A DNA stretch of 64,000 bases from Isoptericola jiangsuensis (GTDB taxonomy: Bacteria; Actinomycetota; Actinomycetes; Actinomycetales; Cellulomonadaceae), in NCBI RefSeq assembly GCF_002563715.1, contig NZ_PDJJ01000001.1, forward strand, positions 1,736,001-1,800,000, given 5' to 3'. The notes under the pieces were generated by a model. The model had not been told where the DNA came from, ran no database searches, and was given only the letters and a program-made list of their open reading frames with translations. How positions within the stretch are numbered: position 1 is the stretch's first letter; each line of letters begins with the position of its first letter. Shown here piece after piece: positions 15,290 through 25,306 of the stretch. Made by a program: the position numbers and the translations under genes.

Positions 15290-16227
15290 GCCGACGCATC
15301 CTCATCGTGACGCACGGCGGACGCCCCCAGGCGGTCGCGGCGACGGCCGAGGCCGTCGCCGAGCTGAAGTCCGCCGGGTTCGAGGTGACGCTCCACGACG
15401 ACGACCTGGCCGCCTCCTTCGGCGACCCCGCGCTCGAGGCACGCACGCGGGAGGGCGTCACGGAGTCCGAGGTCGTCATGGTGCTCGGCGGCGACGGGAC
15501 GATCCTGCGCGCGGCCGAGCTGACGCACGGCACCGACGTGCCCCTGCTCGGCGTGAACCTGGGCCACGTCGGCTTCCTCGCGGAGTCGGAGCGGGACAAC
15601 CTCCACGACGCGGTGCGCCGTGTCGCGGACCGCGACTACGTCGTCGAGGAGCGGCACGTCGTGGACGTGCTCGTGCACCGCCCCGACCGGGACGAGCCGG
15701 TCACCGGCTGGGCGCTCAACGAGGCGACCGTGGAGAAGGCCCGCCGCGAGCGGATGCTCGAGGTCGGCATCGCCGTGGACGGCCGTCCGCTGAGCTCGTT
15801 CGGGTGCGACGGCGTCGTCATCTCCACGGCGACCGGTTCGACGGCGCACGCGTTCTCCGCGGGCGGTCCGGTCATGTGGCCCGACGTGGACGCCGTGCTC
15901 GTGGTGCCGCTGGCGGCGCACGCCCTGTTCGCGCGCCCGCTCGTCATCGGGCCCCGGTCGGAGCTCGCGGTGCAGGTGCTGGACCGCAGCCCCGTGGACG
16001 GGGTGCTGACCTGCGACGGGCGACGCAGCATCGATCTGCCCGCGGGTTCCCGGATGGAGGTGCGCCGCGGTGAGGTCCCGCTGCGCTTCGCCCGGCTGAC
16101 CCACGCCCCCTTCACGGACCGGCTCGTGTCCAAGTTCTCCCTGCCGGTGATCGGCTGGCGGGAGGCCGCCGACGAGGCGGCCGCGCGCCGGGACACCGAG
16201 CAGGCGCACCGTCGAGAGGAGTGGTGA
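15286..16227 (+). CDS. nadK: NAD kinase
   Basis: Phosphorylates NAD to NADP with ATP or polyphosphate. 313 aa. Signature GGDGTILRAAEL near residue 67, the NE motif in the ALNEATVEK segment and the glycine-rich FGCDGVVISTATGSTAH loop near residues 172-188 are intact. The ATG at 15286 (ATGA overlap with tlyA) is preferred over upstream in-frame codons inside tlyA because the protein then begins with the usual beta-strand SRRILIVTHGGR. Confidence 0.96.
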   Translation: MSRRILIVTHGGRPQAVAATAEAVAELKSAGFEVTLHDDDLAASFGDPALEARTREGVTESEVVMVLGGDGTILRAAELTHGTDVPLLGVNLGHVGFLAESERDNLHDAVRRVADRDYVVEERHVVDVLVHRPDRDEPVTGWALNEATVEKARRERMLEVGIAVDGRPLSSFGCDGVVISTATGSTAHAFSAGGPVMWPDVDAVLVVPLAAHALFARPLVIGPRSELAVQVLDRSPVDGVLTCDGRRSIDLPAGSRMEVRRGEVPLRFARLTHAPFTDRLVSKFSLPVIGWREAADEAAARRDTEQAHRREEW

Positions 16228-16228
16228 G

Positions 16229-17932
16229 GTGCTCGAGGAGATCGCGATCGAGGACCTGGGGGTGATCCGTGCCGCCCGGGTGCCGTTGTCGGCCGGCCTG
16301 ACCGTCATCACGGGCGAGACCGGTGCGGGCAAGACGATGGTCCTCACGGGGCTCGGGCTGCTCATGGGCGGCAAGGCCGACCCCGCGACCGTGCGGCCCG
16401 GCGCCGAGCGGGCCGTCGTCGAGGGCCGGATCGACCTCAGCCGGCACCCGGTGGTCGCGGGGCGCGTCGACGAGGCGGGCGGCGCGGTCGACGACGACGG
16501 CACGGTCGTGGTCGTGCGGACCGTCGCCGCGGGCCGCTCGCGGGCGCACCTGGGCGGCCGGGGCGTCCCGCAGGGCGTGTTGGCGGAGATCGCCGACGAG
16601 ATCGTGACGGTCCACGGGCAGGCGGACCAGCTCCGGCTGCGGACCCCCGGCAAGCAGCGTGAGGCGCTGGACCGGTTCGCGGGGAACGAGCACGCGGCGA
16701 CCCTGGAGAAGTACCGGGCGGCGTGGACCGAGCGCACCGGCCTCCAGCAGGAGATCGACGACCTCACGGCGCGCGCCGCCGAGCGGGCCCGGGAGGCCGA
16801 GCTGCTGCGGCTCGGCCTCGCGGAGATCGAGCGGGTCGACCCCCAGCCGGGCGAGGACGCCGAGCTCACCGCGCTCGTGGCGCGTCTCGGCAACGCCGAG
16901 TCGCTGCGCCAGGGCGCGCAGGAGGCGCACGACGCCGTCGCTGGCGACGACGTCGAGACCGAGGGGTCGGCCGTGCACGCGGTGGAGCGCGCCCGGCGCG
17001 CCCTGGAGGCCGCGGCGGCGGACGACCCGGCGCTCGCCGACCAGGCGACGCGGCTGGCCGAGGCGGGCTACCTGCTGGCGGACGTCGCCACCGAGCTGTC
17101 CTCCTACGTCGCGGACCTGCAGGCCGACCCGGCCGCGCTCGAGACGGCGCACACCCGCCTGGCGGCGCTGGGCTCCCTGACCCGCAGCTACGGCGCGAGC
17201 GTCGACGACGTGCTGCGCTGGGCCTCCGAGGCGGGGCTGCGGCTGCTCGACCTGGACGACGGCGGGGACCGGGTCCGGGGCATGCAGGACCGGGTGACGG
17301 AGCTGGACGCGGAGCTCGCCGCCCTCGCGGACGGGATCTCGGCGGCCCGCCAGGAGGCGGCGGGGCGCCTGGCGGAGTCCGTCACCGCGGAGCTGGCCGG
17401 CCTGGCGATGTCCGGTGCCCGGCTGCAGGTGGAGGTCGTGGCGGGGGAGCCCGGACCGTCCGGCGCGGACCAGGTGTCGTTCCTCCTGGTGCCTCACCCG
17501 GGCGCTCCGCCGCGCCCGCTGGGCAAGGGCGCGTCCGGTGGCGAGCTGTCCCGGGTGATGCTCGCCGTCGAGGTGGCGCTCGCCACCGCCGGCGAGGAGT
17601 CGGTGCTGCCCACCTTCGTCTTCGACGAGGTCGACGCGGGGGTGGGCGGTCGCGCCGCCGTCGAGGTCGGTCGTCGCCTCGCGGTCCTCGCGCGGACCAC
17701 GCAGGTGGTGGTCGTCACGCACCTGGCGCAGGTCGCGGCGTTCGCGGACACCCACCTCGTGGTGACGAAGTCCACAGGGTCGCCCGACGAGGCGACGGTG
17801 ACCGGCGTCCGGCCGGTGACCGACGACGAGCGGGTGCGGGAGCTGGCGCGGATGCTGTCCGGCCAGGACGAGTCCGAGTCCGCCCGGCAGCACGCGCTCG
17901 AGCTCCTGGAGTCGTCGGACGTGGGACGATAG
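16229..17932 (+). CDS. recN: DNA repair ATPase RecN
   Basis: SMC-like protein acting early in double-strand break repair. 567 aa. Walker A GETGAGKTM lies near residues 30-38, coiled-coil arms occupy roughly 160-380, the ABC signature GKGASGGELSRVMLA comes near 430 and Walker B FVFDEVDAGVGG near 463-474. GTG start one base after the nadK stop. The tlyA-nadK-recN order is widely conserved in Gram-positives. Confidence 0.96.
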   Translation: MLEEIAIEDLGVIRAARVPLSAGLTVITGETGAGKTMVLTGLGLLMGGKADPATVRPGAERAVVEGRIDLSRHPVVAGRVDEAGGAVDDDGTVVVVRTVAAGRSRAHLGGRGVPQGVLAEIADEIVTVHGQADQLRLRTPGKQREALDRFAGNEHAATLEKYRAAWTERTGLQQEIDDLTARAAERAREAELLRLGLAEIERVDPQPGEDAELTALVARLGNAESLRQGAQEAHDAVAGDDVETEGSAVHAVERARRALEAAAADDPALADQATRLAEAGYLLADVATELSSYVADLQADPAALETAHTRLAALGSLTRSYGASVDDVLRWASEAGLRLLDLDDGGDRVRGMQDRVTELDAELAALADGISAARQEAAGRLAESVTAELAGLAMSGARLQVEVVAGEPGPSGADQVSFLLVPHPGAPPRPLGKGASGGELSRVMLAVEVALATAGEESVLPTFVFDEVDAGVGGRAAVEVGRRLAVLARTTQVVVVTHLAQVAAFADTHLVVTKSTGSPDEATVTGVRPVTDDERVRELARMLSGQDESESARQHALELLESSDVGR

Positions 17933-17938
17933 GCGGCG

Positions 17939-19132
17939 ATGAGACCTCTCCTGCGCCGGGCCGATCGTGGCCACGACACCAGCACCGACGTCACCGGGCC
18001 CGGCGGCCCGGCGCGTGTCGGCGCCCGCACCAAGGACCTCACGAAGCGGCTGAAGCCCGGTGACGTGGCCGTCATCGACCACGCCGACATCGACCGGGTC
18101 GCCGCCGACGCGCTCGTCGCCGCGGCCCCCACGGCCGTGCTCAACGCCGCCCGGTCGACGACCGGGCGCTACCCGAACGCGGGGCCGGACATCCTGGTGC
18201 AGGCGGGCGTCGTGCTGGTCGACGACATCGGCCCGGAGGTCATGACCGTCCCCGAGGGGGCGGCCGTGGTGGTCGACGGCGGCGACGTCTTCGTCGACGG
18301 CGTGCGGTTCGCGTCCGGCAAGCGGCAGACGGCCGAGACGGTGGCGGCCGAGCAGGCGGATGCGCGGGTCGGGCTGTCCGACGAGATCGAACGGTTCGCC
18401 GAGAACACCCTGTCGTACCTGCGGCGCGAGCGCGACCTCCTGCTGGACGGGGTGGGCGTGCCGGACGTGCGCACCGTCTTCGAGGGGCGGCACGTCCTCA
18501 TCGTGGTGCGCGGCTACCACTACCGCGAGGACCTCGCGATGCTGCGGCCGTACATCGCGGAGAACCGGCCCGTCCTGGTGGGCGTGGACGGCGGCGCGGA
18601 CGCCATCCTCGACGCGGGCCTGCGCCCGGACATGATCGTCGGCGACATGGACTCCGTCACCGACAAGGCGCTGTCGTGCGGCGCGGAGATCGTGGTGCAC
18701 GCCTACCGCGACGGCAGCGCCCCCGGCCTGGAGCGGGTGCGGGCCCTCGGCGTGGACCCGGTGGTCTTCCCCGCGACCGGCACGAGCGAGGACATCGCGA
18801 TGCTGCTCGCGGACGACAAGGACGCCGAGCTGATCGTCGCGGTCGGCACGCACGCGACCCTGGTCGAGTTCCTCGACAAGGGTCGCGCGGGCATGGCGAG
18901 CACGTTCCTCACCCGGCTGCGGGTGGGCGGCAAGCTGGTGGACGCCAAGGGCGTCTCCCGGCTCTACCGGACCCGGATCTCGAACCTGCAGCTCACGCTC
19001 CTGTCCGCCGCCGGCGTCGCCGCGGTCCTCGCCGCGCTGTGGTCGACGTCCGCAGGTCAGACCGCCTTCGGTCTCGTCGGCGCCCAGATCGACGACATCG
19101 TCTCGTGGGTGGGTAGTCTCTTCGGCGGCTGA
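17939..19132 (+). CDS. steA: SteA-like cell-division protein (thiamine-pyrophosphokinase-like fold)
   Basis: 397 aa. The central region (about 185-330) has the TPK-like core GVDGGADAILDAGLRPDMIVGDMDSV; the C-terminus carries one predicted transmembrane helix (about 350-372, LQLTLLSAAGVAAVLAALW). In Corynebacterium glutamicum SteA and SteB act together in cell separation and septal hydrolase activation; M. tuberculosis Rv1697 is the orthologue by position. It starts 6 bp after recN and is followed by steB, which supports joint function. Confidence 0.85.
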   Translation: MRPLLRRADRGHDTSTDVTGPGGPARVGARTKDLTKRLKPGDVAVIDHADIDRVAADALVAAAPTAVLNAARSTTGRYPNAGPDILVQAGVVLVDDIGPEVMTVPEGAAVVVDGGDVFVDGVRFASGKRQTAETVAAEQADARVGLSDEIERFAENTLSYLRRERDLLLDGVGVPDVRTVFEGRHVLIVVRGYHYREDLAMLRPYIAENRPVLVGVDGGADAILDAGLRPDMIVGDMDSVTDKALSCGAEIVVHAYRDGSAPGLERVRALGVDPVVFPATGTSEDIAMLLADDKDAELIVAVGTHATLVEFLDKGRAGMASTFLTRLRVGGKLVDAKGVSRLYRTRISNLQLTLLSAAGVAAVLAALWSTSAGQTAFGLVGAQIDDIVSWVGSLFGG

Positions 19133-19176
19133 CCCCCGGACCGACCCCCACCCGAACCAAGGAGCACCCGCACGCC

Positions 19177-20181
19177 GTGATCGACTTCCGGTACCACCTC
19201 GTCTCGCTGATCTCCGTCTTCCTCGCTCTGGCGGTCGGCATCATCCTGGGCGCCGGCCCGCTGCAGAACGCGATCGGTGACCAGCTCACCGACCAGGTGG
19301 AGGCGCTGCGCGTGGAGCGCACCGCGCTGCGCGACTCGCTGTCCGAGGCGGAGGCCGCCCGCGACGAGCAGAGCGCGTACGCGCTCGCCGCCGGTGCCGA
19401 GCTCGTCGACGGCTCGCTGGAGGACGTGCGCGTCGCCGTCGTCGACGTGGACGGCGTCTCGGGGACCCGCGAGGCCGAGGTCGTGGCGCAGCTCGAGGCC
19501 GCGGGCGCCCGGGTCGTCGCGCAGTCGTCGATGACGGGGGCGTGGACGTCCGCCGGTGACGCCGTGCTGCGCGGCACCGTCGCGGACGGCCAGCGCGGCC
19601 GGCTCGACGGCGTGGTCGAGGGGGACGCCACCACGGCGCAGGTGCTGGGCTCGGTGCTGGGGGTCGCGCTCACCGAGGCGGACGCGGAGGGCTCGGAGTC
19701 GCGCAGCACGCGCGCCGTCGAGCTCTACCAGCTGCTGTCCCAGGTGGGTCTCATCGAGTCGCGGTTCGCACCGTCGGCGCCCGCGGAGGCCGTCCTGCTG
19801 CTGTCGGCGGGCACGGAGGCCGAGGACGTCGCCGCGACCGAGTCGTCGGAGGTGCCGGAGGACGTGGACGCGGTCGGCGCGGTGCTCGCGCTGCAGGCGG
19901 CGGCGGGCACGGTGGTCGTGGCCGGACCGACCGCGGTCGACGGCGACCTGGTCGCGGACCTGCGGTCGGACGAGACCGCCACGGGCGTGCTGAGCACCGT
20001 CAGCGGGATCGAGCAGGAGCTCATGCGGCTGAACGTGCCGCTCGCCCTGGCCGCGCAGTACGTGGGCGAGGTCGGCCAGTACGGGTTCGAGGACGACGCC
20101 GCCGTGGTGCCCCCGGCGGTCGACCTCGCCGACCGGGCGGGCAGCGGGACGGACGCCGGGACCGACGGCGAGGGCTCCTGA
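19177..20181 (+). CDS. steB: SteB/MctB-like membrane-anchored coiled-coil protein
   Basis: 334 aa. N-terminal signal anchor (HLVSLISVFLALAVGIILGAG, about residues 6-26), a coiled coil at about 33-65, then a globular extracytoplasmic domain and an acidic/Gly-rich tail. The family is named copper transporter MctB after Rv1698, but in Corynebacterium it is the SteB division partner; position next to steA favours the latter role here. GTG start with AAGGAG at 19159-19164. It overlaps the next gene by one base. Confidence 0.83.
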   Translation: MIDFRYHLVSLISVFLALAVGIILGAGPLQNAIGDQLTDQVEALRVERTALRDSLSEAEAARDEQSAYALAAGAELVDGSLEDVRVAVVDVDGVSGTREAEVVAQLEAAGARVVAQSSMTGAWTSAGDAVLRGTVADGQRGRLDGVVEGDATTAQVLGSVLGVALTEADAEGSESRSTRAVELYQLLSQVGLIESRFAPSAPAEAVLLLSAGTEAEDVAATESSEVPEDVDAVGAVLALQAAAGTVVVAGPTAVDGDLVADLRSDETATGVLSTVSGIEQELMRLNVPLALAAQYVGEVGQYGFEDDAAVVPPAVDLADRAGSGTDAGTDGEGS

Positions 20182-21068
20182 TGGGTGTCCTGCGGGCCGG
20201 GCTCGCGGCGGTCGTCGCCGCCACCGCGACGGTGGCGGTGCGACGCTCGCTCGACCCGTCCCCGCCCGGCGGCGCGGAGCGCTGGACCCGCACGAACCAC
20301 CGTGGCGAGCCCGTGTCGATGCTGGAGGGCCCGGCGGTCGCCGCCGGCCTGGTCGCAGGGACCCTCGTGGGTCCCGGTCCCGCCCGGGCCCGTGCCGCCA
20401 CGGCGCTCGCGACGGCGGCCGCCGGTGCGTTCGGTGTGGTGGACGACCTCGCCGAGGACACGACGACGCGCACGAAGGGGCTGCGCGGCCACCTCGGCGC
20501 GCTCGCCGAGGGCCGGCTGACGACCGGCGGTCTCAAGGTCCTCGGGATCGGCGCGTCCGGGCTCCTCGCGGCCGCGGTCGGCACCCCCCGCCGGGGGAGC
20601 GCCACGGCTCACGCGGCCGACGTGCTGGTCAACGGCGCGCTCGTAGCCGGGACGGCCAACCTGGTGAACCTCCTCGACCTGCGCCCGGGGCGCGCCCTCA
20701 AGGCCTCGGCGCTGCTCACGCTGCCCGTGGCGGCGTCGCCGGCCGGCAGCGGCGCGCTGCTCGGCGCAGCGTCGGCGGCCGCGGCCGACGACCTGGGTGA
20801 GCGCGACATGCTCGGGGACGGCGGCGCGAACGCGCTCGGTGCGTACGTCGGCACCCGGTGGGCGCTCGGTGCGCCTCGCGCGGTCCGCGTCGCGGCGCTC
20901 GGCGGGGTCGTCGCCCTCACCCTCGCCTCGGAGAAGGTGAGCTTCTCAGCCGTCATCGAGCGCACCGCGTGGCTCCGCCGCCTCGACACGCTCGGTCGAC
21001 GTCCCGCGGACACCGCCCCGCAGGCGGCCGACGCCGCGGGGCCGGACGGCGGAGGCCTGCCCGGGTGA
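20181..21068 (+). CDS. Degenerate MraY/WecA-like (PNPT superfamily) membrane protein
   Basis: 295 aa. Hydrophobic segments resemble polyprenyl-phosphate glycosyl-1-phosphate transferases: GVVDDLAED matches the DD motif, NLVNLLDLRPGRALK sits where these enzymes have N-x-x-N-x-x-DG-x-DGLA, and MLGDGGANALGAY where they have GD-x-GS. The second and third motifs are altered, so catalysis is uncertain. Placed between steB and murJ, it probably works in envelope or division biology. TGATG overlap with steB and GTGA overlap with murJ. Confidence 0.7.
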   Translation: MGVLRAGLAAVVAATATVAVRRSLDPSPPGGAERWTRTNHRGEPVSMLEGPAVAAGLVAGTLVGPGPARARAATALATAAAGAFGVVDDLAEDTTTRTKGLRGHLGALAEGRLTTGGLKVLGIGASGLLAAAVGTPRRGSATAHAADVLVNGALVAGTANLVNLLDLRPGRALKASALLTLPVAASPAGSGALLGAASAAAADDLGERDMLGDGGANALGAYVGTRWALGAPRAVRVAALGGVVALTLASEKVSFSAVIERTAWLRRLDTLGRRPADTAPQAADAAGPDGGGLPG

Positions 21069-22762
21069 CCGGGGCCGGCGGGCGTCGCGCCGCCACGACC
21101 CTCGCCGGGGCGGCGGCCCTCATCACCGTGGTCACGCTGGCGAGCCGCCTCGTCGGGTTCGGACGCTGGCTCGCCCAGGCGAGCTACCTCGGCACGGGCG
21201 GCATCGACGCACCGTTCAACGCGGCGAACCTGCTGCCCAACGTCCTGTTCGAGGTCGCCGCCGGCGGCGCGCTGGCGGGCGCCGTCGTGCCGCTGCTGTC
21301 CGGCTACCTCGTGCGCGGCGACCGGGAGCAGGCCTCCCGCACGGCGTCCGCCCTGCTCGGCTGGACGCTGCTGGTGCTGGTGCCGCTCGCCGGAGTCATG
21401 GCGCTGCTCGCGGACCCGATCGCGGGGCTGCTGCGGCTCGGCGACCCGGTCGACACGGCGGTGGCCGCGGACTTCCTGCGGGTGTTCGCCGTCCAGGTGC
21501 CGCTGTACGGGCTCGCCGTCGTGCTGGGCGGGATGCTGCAGGCGCACAACCGGTTCTTCTGGCCCGCGTTCGCGCCGCTGGTGTCGAGCCTCGTCGTCAT
21601 CGGCGTGTACGCGCGGTTCGACACGCTGGCCGACGGCCACCAGACCGACGTCGCCGCGCTGTCGTCGCAGGCGCTCGGCTGGCTCGCCTGGGGCACGACG
21701 GCGGGCGTGGCGTTCCTCGCGCTGCCGCTGCTCGTGCCCGTGCTGCGCACCGGTCTGCGACTGCGCCCCACGCTGCGGTTCCCCGCGGGCGAGGGACACC
21801 GTGCCGCCCGCCTGGCGTCCGCCGGCATCGGGGCGCTCGTCGCGCAGCAGCTCGCGCTGCTCGCGACCATGACCGCCGCGAACGAGGCGGGCGGGTCCGG
21901 GGCATGGACGATCTTCCTGTACGCCCAGCAGGTCTACCTCCTGCCCTACGCCGTCCTCGCGTTCCCCATCGCGACCAGCGCGTTCCCGCGGTTCTCCGAG
22001 CTCGCGGCGCGACGGCTCCACGACGACCTCGCACGCCTCGTCTCGACGACGACCCGCGTCCTGGTCGTGGTGACGGCGGCCGGTGCCGCGGCGCTCGTCG
22101 CCGCGGCACCCTTCGTCGAGAACGTGTTCGACCTCGTCATCGAGTACGGCGACGCGGGCGGGCTCGCCGGCACCCTCACGTGGATGGCTCCGGGCCTGGT
22201 CGGCTACGCGCTCATCCTGCAGCTGTCGCGCGTGCTGTACGCCGTGGACGCGGGGCGGGCGGCCGTCGTCGCGACCGTCGCGGGCTGGGGCGTCGTGGCC
22301 GTCGGCGTGTGGCTGGCCGTGCCGATGTTCGCGGGCGCCGGCGACCCGACGCCGGGCAGCACCCAGGAGCAGGTGCTCGCCTGGCTCGGCGGGGCGACCA
22401 CCGTCGGGATGGTCGTCGCCGGCGGGGCACTCCTGCTGGCCGTCCGCGTCCGGCTGGGGCGGGGCGCGCTCGAACGCGTCGTGCGGACCCTGGTGGTCGT
22501 GGTGCTCGCCGGGGCGGTCGGGGCCGTGCTGGGGCGCTGGGCCGTGCCGGTGCAGAACCGGGCGGTCGCCGTCGGCCCCGGCGGTGCGGACGGCACGCCG
22601 GTCGAGACGCCGTTCGACCTCGGCGCCGCTGTCGCGGACATCGGTCTCGGGCTGGTGGCGGGCCTCCTGGCCGCCCTCGTCGTGCTGCTGGTCGCGGCCG
22701 CGACGGACCGTGACGTGCGCGCTCGCGTCGCCGCCGCGGGCCGGCGGTTGCGGCGTCGCTGA
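21065..22762 (+). CDS. murJ: Lipid II flippase MurJ (MviN family)
   Basis: 565 aa with about 14 predicted transmembrane helices. The start ITVVTLASRLVGFGRWLAQA and the segment FNAANLLPNVLFEVAAGGALAGAVVP are characteristic of MurJ, which translocates lipid II for peptidoglycan synthesis. The GTG at 21065 overlaps the previous stop by 4 bp and is preferred over upstream codons within that gene. The mycobacterial MviN is much longer (fused pseudokinase); here only the transporter core is present. Confidence 0.9.
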   Translation: MTGAGGRRAATTLAGAAALITVVTLASRLVGFGRWLAQASYLGTGGIDAPFNAANLLPNVLFEVAAGGALAGAVVPLLSGYLVRGDREQASRTASALLGWTLLVLVPLAGVMALLADPIAGLLRLGDPVDTAVAADFLRVFAVQVPLYGLAVVLGGMLQAHNRFFWPAFAPLVSSLVVIGVYARFDTLADGHQTDVAALSSQALGWLAWGTTAGVAFLALPLLVPVLRTGLRLRPTLRFPAGEGHRAARLASAGIGALVAQQLALLATMTAANEAGGSGAWTIFLYAQQVYLLPYAVLAFPIATSAFPRFSELAARRLHDDLARLVSTTTRVLVVVTAAGAAALVAAAPFVENVFDLVIEYGDAGGLAGTLTWMAPGLVGYALILQLSRVLYAVDAGRAAVVATVAGWGVVAVGVWLAVPMFAGAGDPTPGSTQEQVLAWLGGATTVGMVVAGGALLLAVRVRLGRGALERVVRTLVVVVLAGAVGAVLGRWAVPVQNRAVAVGPGGADGTPVETPFDLGAAVADIGLGLVAGLLAALVVLLVAAATDRDVRARVAAAGRRLRRR

Positions 22763-22812
22763 CCCGCACCTGCGCCGGTGGGGGCGTGGGGCGGACCCGG
22801 TCGGGCCGGCGT

Positions 22813-22826
22813 GTGCCGAACGGCAC
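22813..22826. repeat. Short inverted repeat in the murJ-pyrG gap
   Basis: GTGCCG and CGGCAC around AA. The 123-bp gap also contains TTAGCAT (22871-22877), a possible -10 element 8 bp before the pyrG GTG, which would give a near-leaderless message. No convincing -35 was found. Confidence 0.3.
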
Positions 22827-22885
22827 GGCGCCGAGGGGCGGTTCCGGCACGCCGCCGGGGGAGACCTCGGTTAGCATGGAGTTCC

Positions 22886-24574
22886 GTGGCTGACACCCTG
22901 AACCGAACCTCGTCCCGCTCCTCCAGCCGCGCCGGTGCGACGCACCAGACGCGACACATCTTCGTGACGGGCGGTGTCGCCTCCTCGCTCGGCAAGGGCC
23001 TGACGGCGTCCTCCCTCGGCCGGCTGCTGCGGTCCCGCGGCCTGCGCGTCACGATGCAGAAGCTCGACCCGTACCTCAACGTGGACCCGGGCACCATGAA
23101 CCCGTTCCAGCACGGCGAGGTGTTCGTCACCGCCGACGGCGCCGAGACCGACCTGGACATCGGCCACTACGAGCGCTTCCTCGACGTCGAGCTGCCCGCG
23201 TCGTCCAACGTCACCACCGGCCAGGTGTACTCGCGCGTCATCGCCAAGGAGCGCCGCGGCGAGTACCTCGGTGACACCGTGCAGGTCATCCCGCACATCA
23301 CCGACGAGATCAAGTCGCGCATGCGGGACCAGGCCGGCCCCGAGGTCGACGTCATCATCACCGAGATCGGTGGCACGGTCGGCGACATCGAGTCGCAGCC
23401 GTTCCTCGAGGCCGCGCGTCAGGTGCGCCACGAGCTCGGCCGCGACGACTGCTTCTTCCTGCACGTCTCCCTGGTGCCCTACATCGGCCCGTCCGGCGAG
23501 CTGAAGACCAAGCCGACCCAGCACTCGGTGGCCGCCCTGCGCTCGATCGGCATCCAGCCGGACGCGATCGTGCTGCGCTCCGACCGCGTGGTCCCCGAGG
23601 GCATCAAGCGCAAGATCGCGCTGATGTGCGACGTCGACAACGAGGCCGTGGTCAACGCTGCGGACGCGCCGAGCATCTACGACATCCCGCGGGTGCTGCA
23701 CTCCGAGGGCCTGGACGCCTACGTGGTGCGCCGCCTCGACCTGCCGTTCCACGACGTCGAGTGGGGCGGCTGGACCCGCCTGCTCGAGCGCGTGCACGAG
23801 CCGGAGCACAACGTCGAGATCGCGCTGGTCGGCAAGTACATCGACCTGCCCGACGCCTACCTGTCGGTCACCGAGGCGCTGCGCGCGGGCGGGTTCGACA
23901 ACGACACCCGCGTCGCGATCCGCTGGGTGGCGGCGGACGACTGCCAGACCCCCGCGGGCGCGCAGGAGGCCCTGGCGGGCGTCGACGCGATCCTCGTGCC
24001 GGGCGGGTTCGGCGTGCGCGGCATCGACGGCAAGGTGGGCGCGCTGCGCTGGGCGCGGGAGAACCTCGTGCCGACGCTCGGCATCTGCCTGGGCCTGCAG
24101 TCGATGGTCATCGAGTACGCCCGCAACGTCCTCGGTCTCGCGGACGCCTCCTCCACGGAGTTCGACTCCGACTCGGCGAACCCCGTCATCGCGACCATGG
24201 CCGAGCAGCTCGCGATCGTGGGCGGCGACGGCGACCTGGGCGGCACGATGCGTCTCGGCGCGTACACCGCGACGCTCGCCGACGACTCGGTCGTCGCGAA
24301 GACCTACGGCTCGACCGAGGTCTCCGAGCGGCACCGGCACCGCTACGAGGTGAACAACCAGTACCGCGACCGTCTCGAGGAGGCGGGTCTGCGGATCTCC
24401 GGCACGTCGCCGGACGGCAACCTCGTCGAGTTCGTCGAGCTGCCCGCGGACGTCCACCCGTACTACGTGAGCACGCAGGCGCACCCGGAGTTCATGTCGC
24501 GCCCCACGGGCTCGCACCCGCTGTTCCGGGGCCTCGTCGCCGCGGCGCTGGTGCGCCAGGGCGGCGGCGCGTGA
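22886..24574 (+). CDS. pyrG: CTP synthase
   Basis: Converts UTP to CTP using ATP and glutamine. 562 aa. The synthetase domain begins with [18 protein letters not shown] (residues about 25-42) and the C-terminal class I glutamine amidotransferase domain has the nucleophile motif GICLGLQ (Cys about 402) and the HPEF motif near the end. GTG 22886 is chosen because it leaves a short Ser/Arg-rich leader; an upstream ATG at 22876 is out of frame. It overlaps the Nudix gene by 4 bp. Confidence 0.96.
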   Translation: MADTLNRTSSRSSSRAGATHQTRHIFVTGGVASSLGKGLTASSLGRLLRSRGLRVTMQKLDPYLNVDPGTMNPFQHGEVFVTADGAETDLDIGHYERFLDVELPASSNVTTGQVYSRVIAKERRGEYLGDTVQVIPHITDEIKSRMRDQAGPEVDVIITEIGGTVGDIESQPFLEAARQVRHELGRDDCFFLHVSLVPYIGPSGELKTKPTQHSVAALRSIGIQPDAIVLRSDRVVPEGIKRKIALMCDVDNEAVVNAADAPSIYDIPRVLHSEGLDAYVVRRLDLPFHDVEWGGWTRLLERVHEPEHNVEIALVGKYIDLPDAYLSVTEALRAGGFDNDTRVAIRWVAADDCQTPAGAQEALAGVDAILVPGGFGVRGIDGKVGALRWARENLVPTLGICLGLQSMVIEYARNVLGLADASSTEFDSDSANPVIATMAEQLAIVGGDGDLGGTMRLGAYTATLADDSVVAKTYGSTEVSERHRHRYEVNNQYRDRLEEAGLRISGTSPDGNLVEFVELPADVHPYYVSTQAHPEFMSRPTGSHPLFRGLVAAALVRQGGGA

Positions 24575-25221
24575 CGACCGCGCCGCAGGAGCCGGTCGCG
24601 GACCGGGTCGAGCCGCGCCCGGTGCTGGACCGCGAGGTCCTGCACACCGGGGCGATCTTCGACCTGGTGCGCGACCGGGTCGATCTCGGGGGCGCCGGGA
24701 CCGTGTCCCGGGAGTACCTCGACCACCCGGGCGCGGTCGCCGTGGTCGTGCTGGACGAGCAGGACCGCGTCCTGCTGCTGCGCCAGTACCGGCACGCGGT
24801 GCGGACCCGCATGTGGGAGATCCCGGCGGGGCTGCTCGACGTCGTCGGTGAGCCCGCGGTGGACGCCGCCGCCCGCGAGCTCGCCGAGGAGGCGGACCTC
24901 ACGGCGGCCCGCTGGGACACGCTCGTCGACTTCGCGACGACGCCGGGGGCGAGCAACGAGGCGCTGCGGGTGTTCCTGGCCCGCGACGTCGCCCCGGTAC
25001 CCGACGCCGACCGCCACGAGCGCACGGGTGAGGAGGCGGAGATCGTCACCCGGTGGGTGCCGCTCGACGACGCCGTGGCGCTGGTCCTGGCGGGCGAGCT
25101 CCACAACCCGGCCGCCTGCGTCGGCGTGCTGGCGGCCGCGGCGAGCCGTGCCGGCGGCTGGACGTCGTTGCGCGCCGCCGACGCCGCGTGGCCGCACCGA
25201 CGGGGCACGCTGCCCGACTGA
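24571..25221 (+). CDS. Nudix hydrolase, ADP-ribose pyrophosphatase type
   Basis: 216 aa. The Nudix box GLLDVVGEP...[10 protein letters not shown] (about residues 88-112) has the REL-x-EE core and the same spacing as the mycobacterial ADP-ribose pyrophosphatase Rv1700, which also follows pyrG. Upstream [15 protein letters not shown] and RQYRHAV fit that family. It hydrolyses ADP-ribose to AMP and ribose-5-phosphate. The GTG overlaps the pyrG stop (GTGA). The terminator lies 32 bp downstream. Confidence 0.87.
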   Translation: MTTAPQEPVADRVEPRPVLDREVLHTGAIFDLVRDRVDLGGAGTVSREYLDHPGAVAVVVLDEQDRVLLLRQYRHAVRTRMWEIPAGLLDVVGEPAVDAAARELAEEADLTAARWDTLVDFATTPGASNEALRVFLARDVAPVPDADRHERTGEEAEIVTRWVPLDDAVALVLAGELHNPAACVGVLAAAASRAGGWTSLRAADAAWPHRRGTLPD

Positions 25222-25253
25222 CGCCCGCGGCGCGGGCGGCTCTGCGCCCTCGG

Positions 25254-25296
25254 ACGACGAAGGCCGGCTCCCGTCGAGGGAGCCGGCCTTCGTCGT
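25254..25296. terminator. Bidirectional terminator between Nudix gene and ctaA
   Basis: Perfect 19-bp stem: 25254-25272 with 25278-25296, loop GTCGA. It lies between convergent genes and probably serves both. Confidence 0.88.
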
Positions 25297-25306
25297 GCGG
25301 GAGGGG

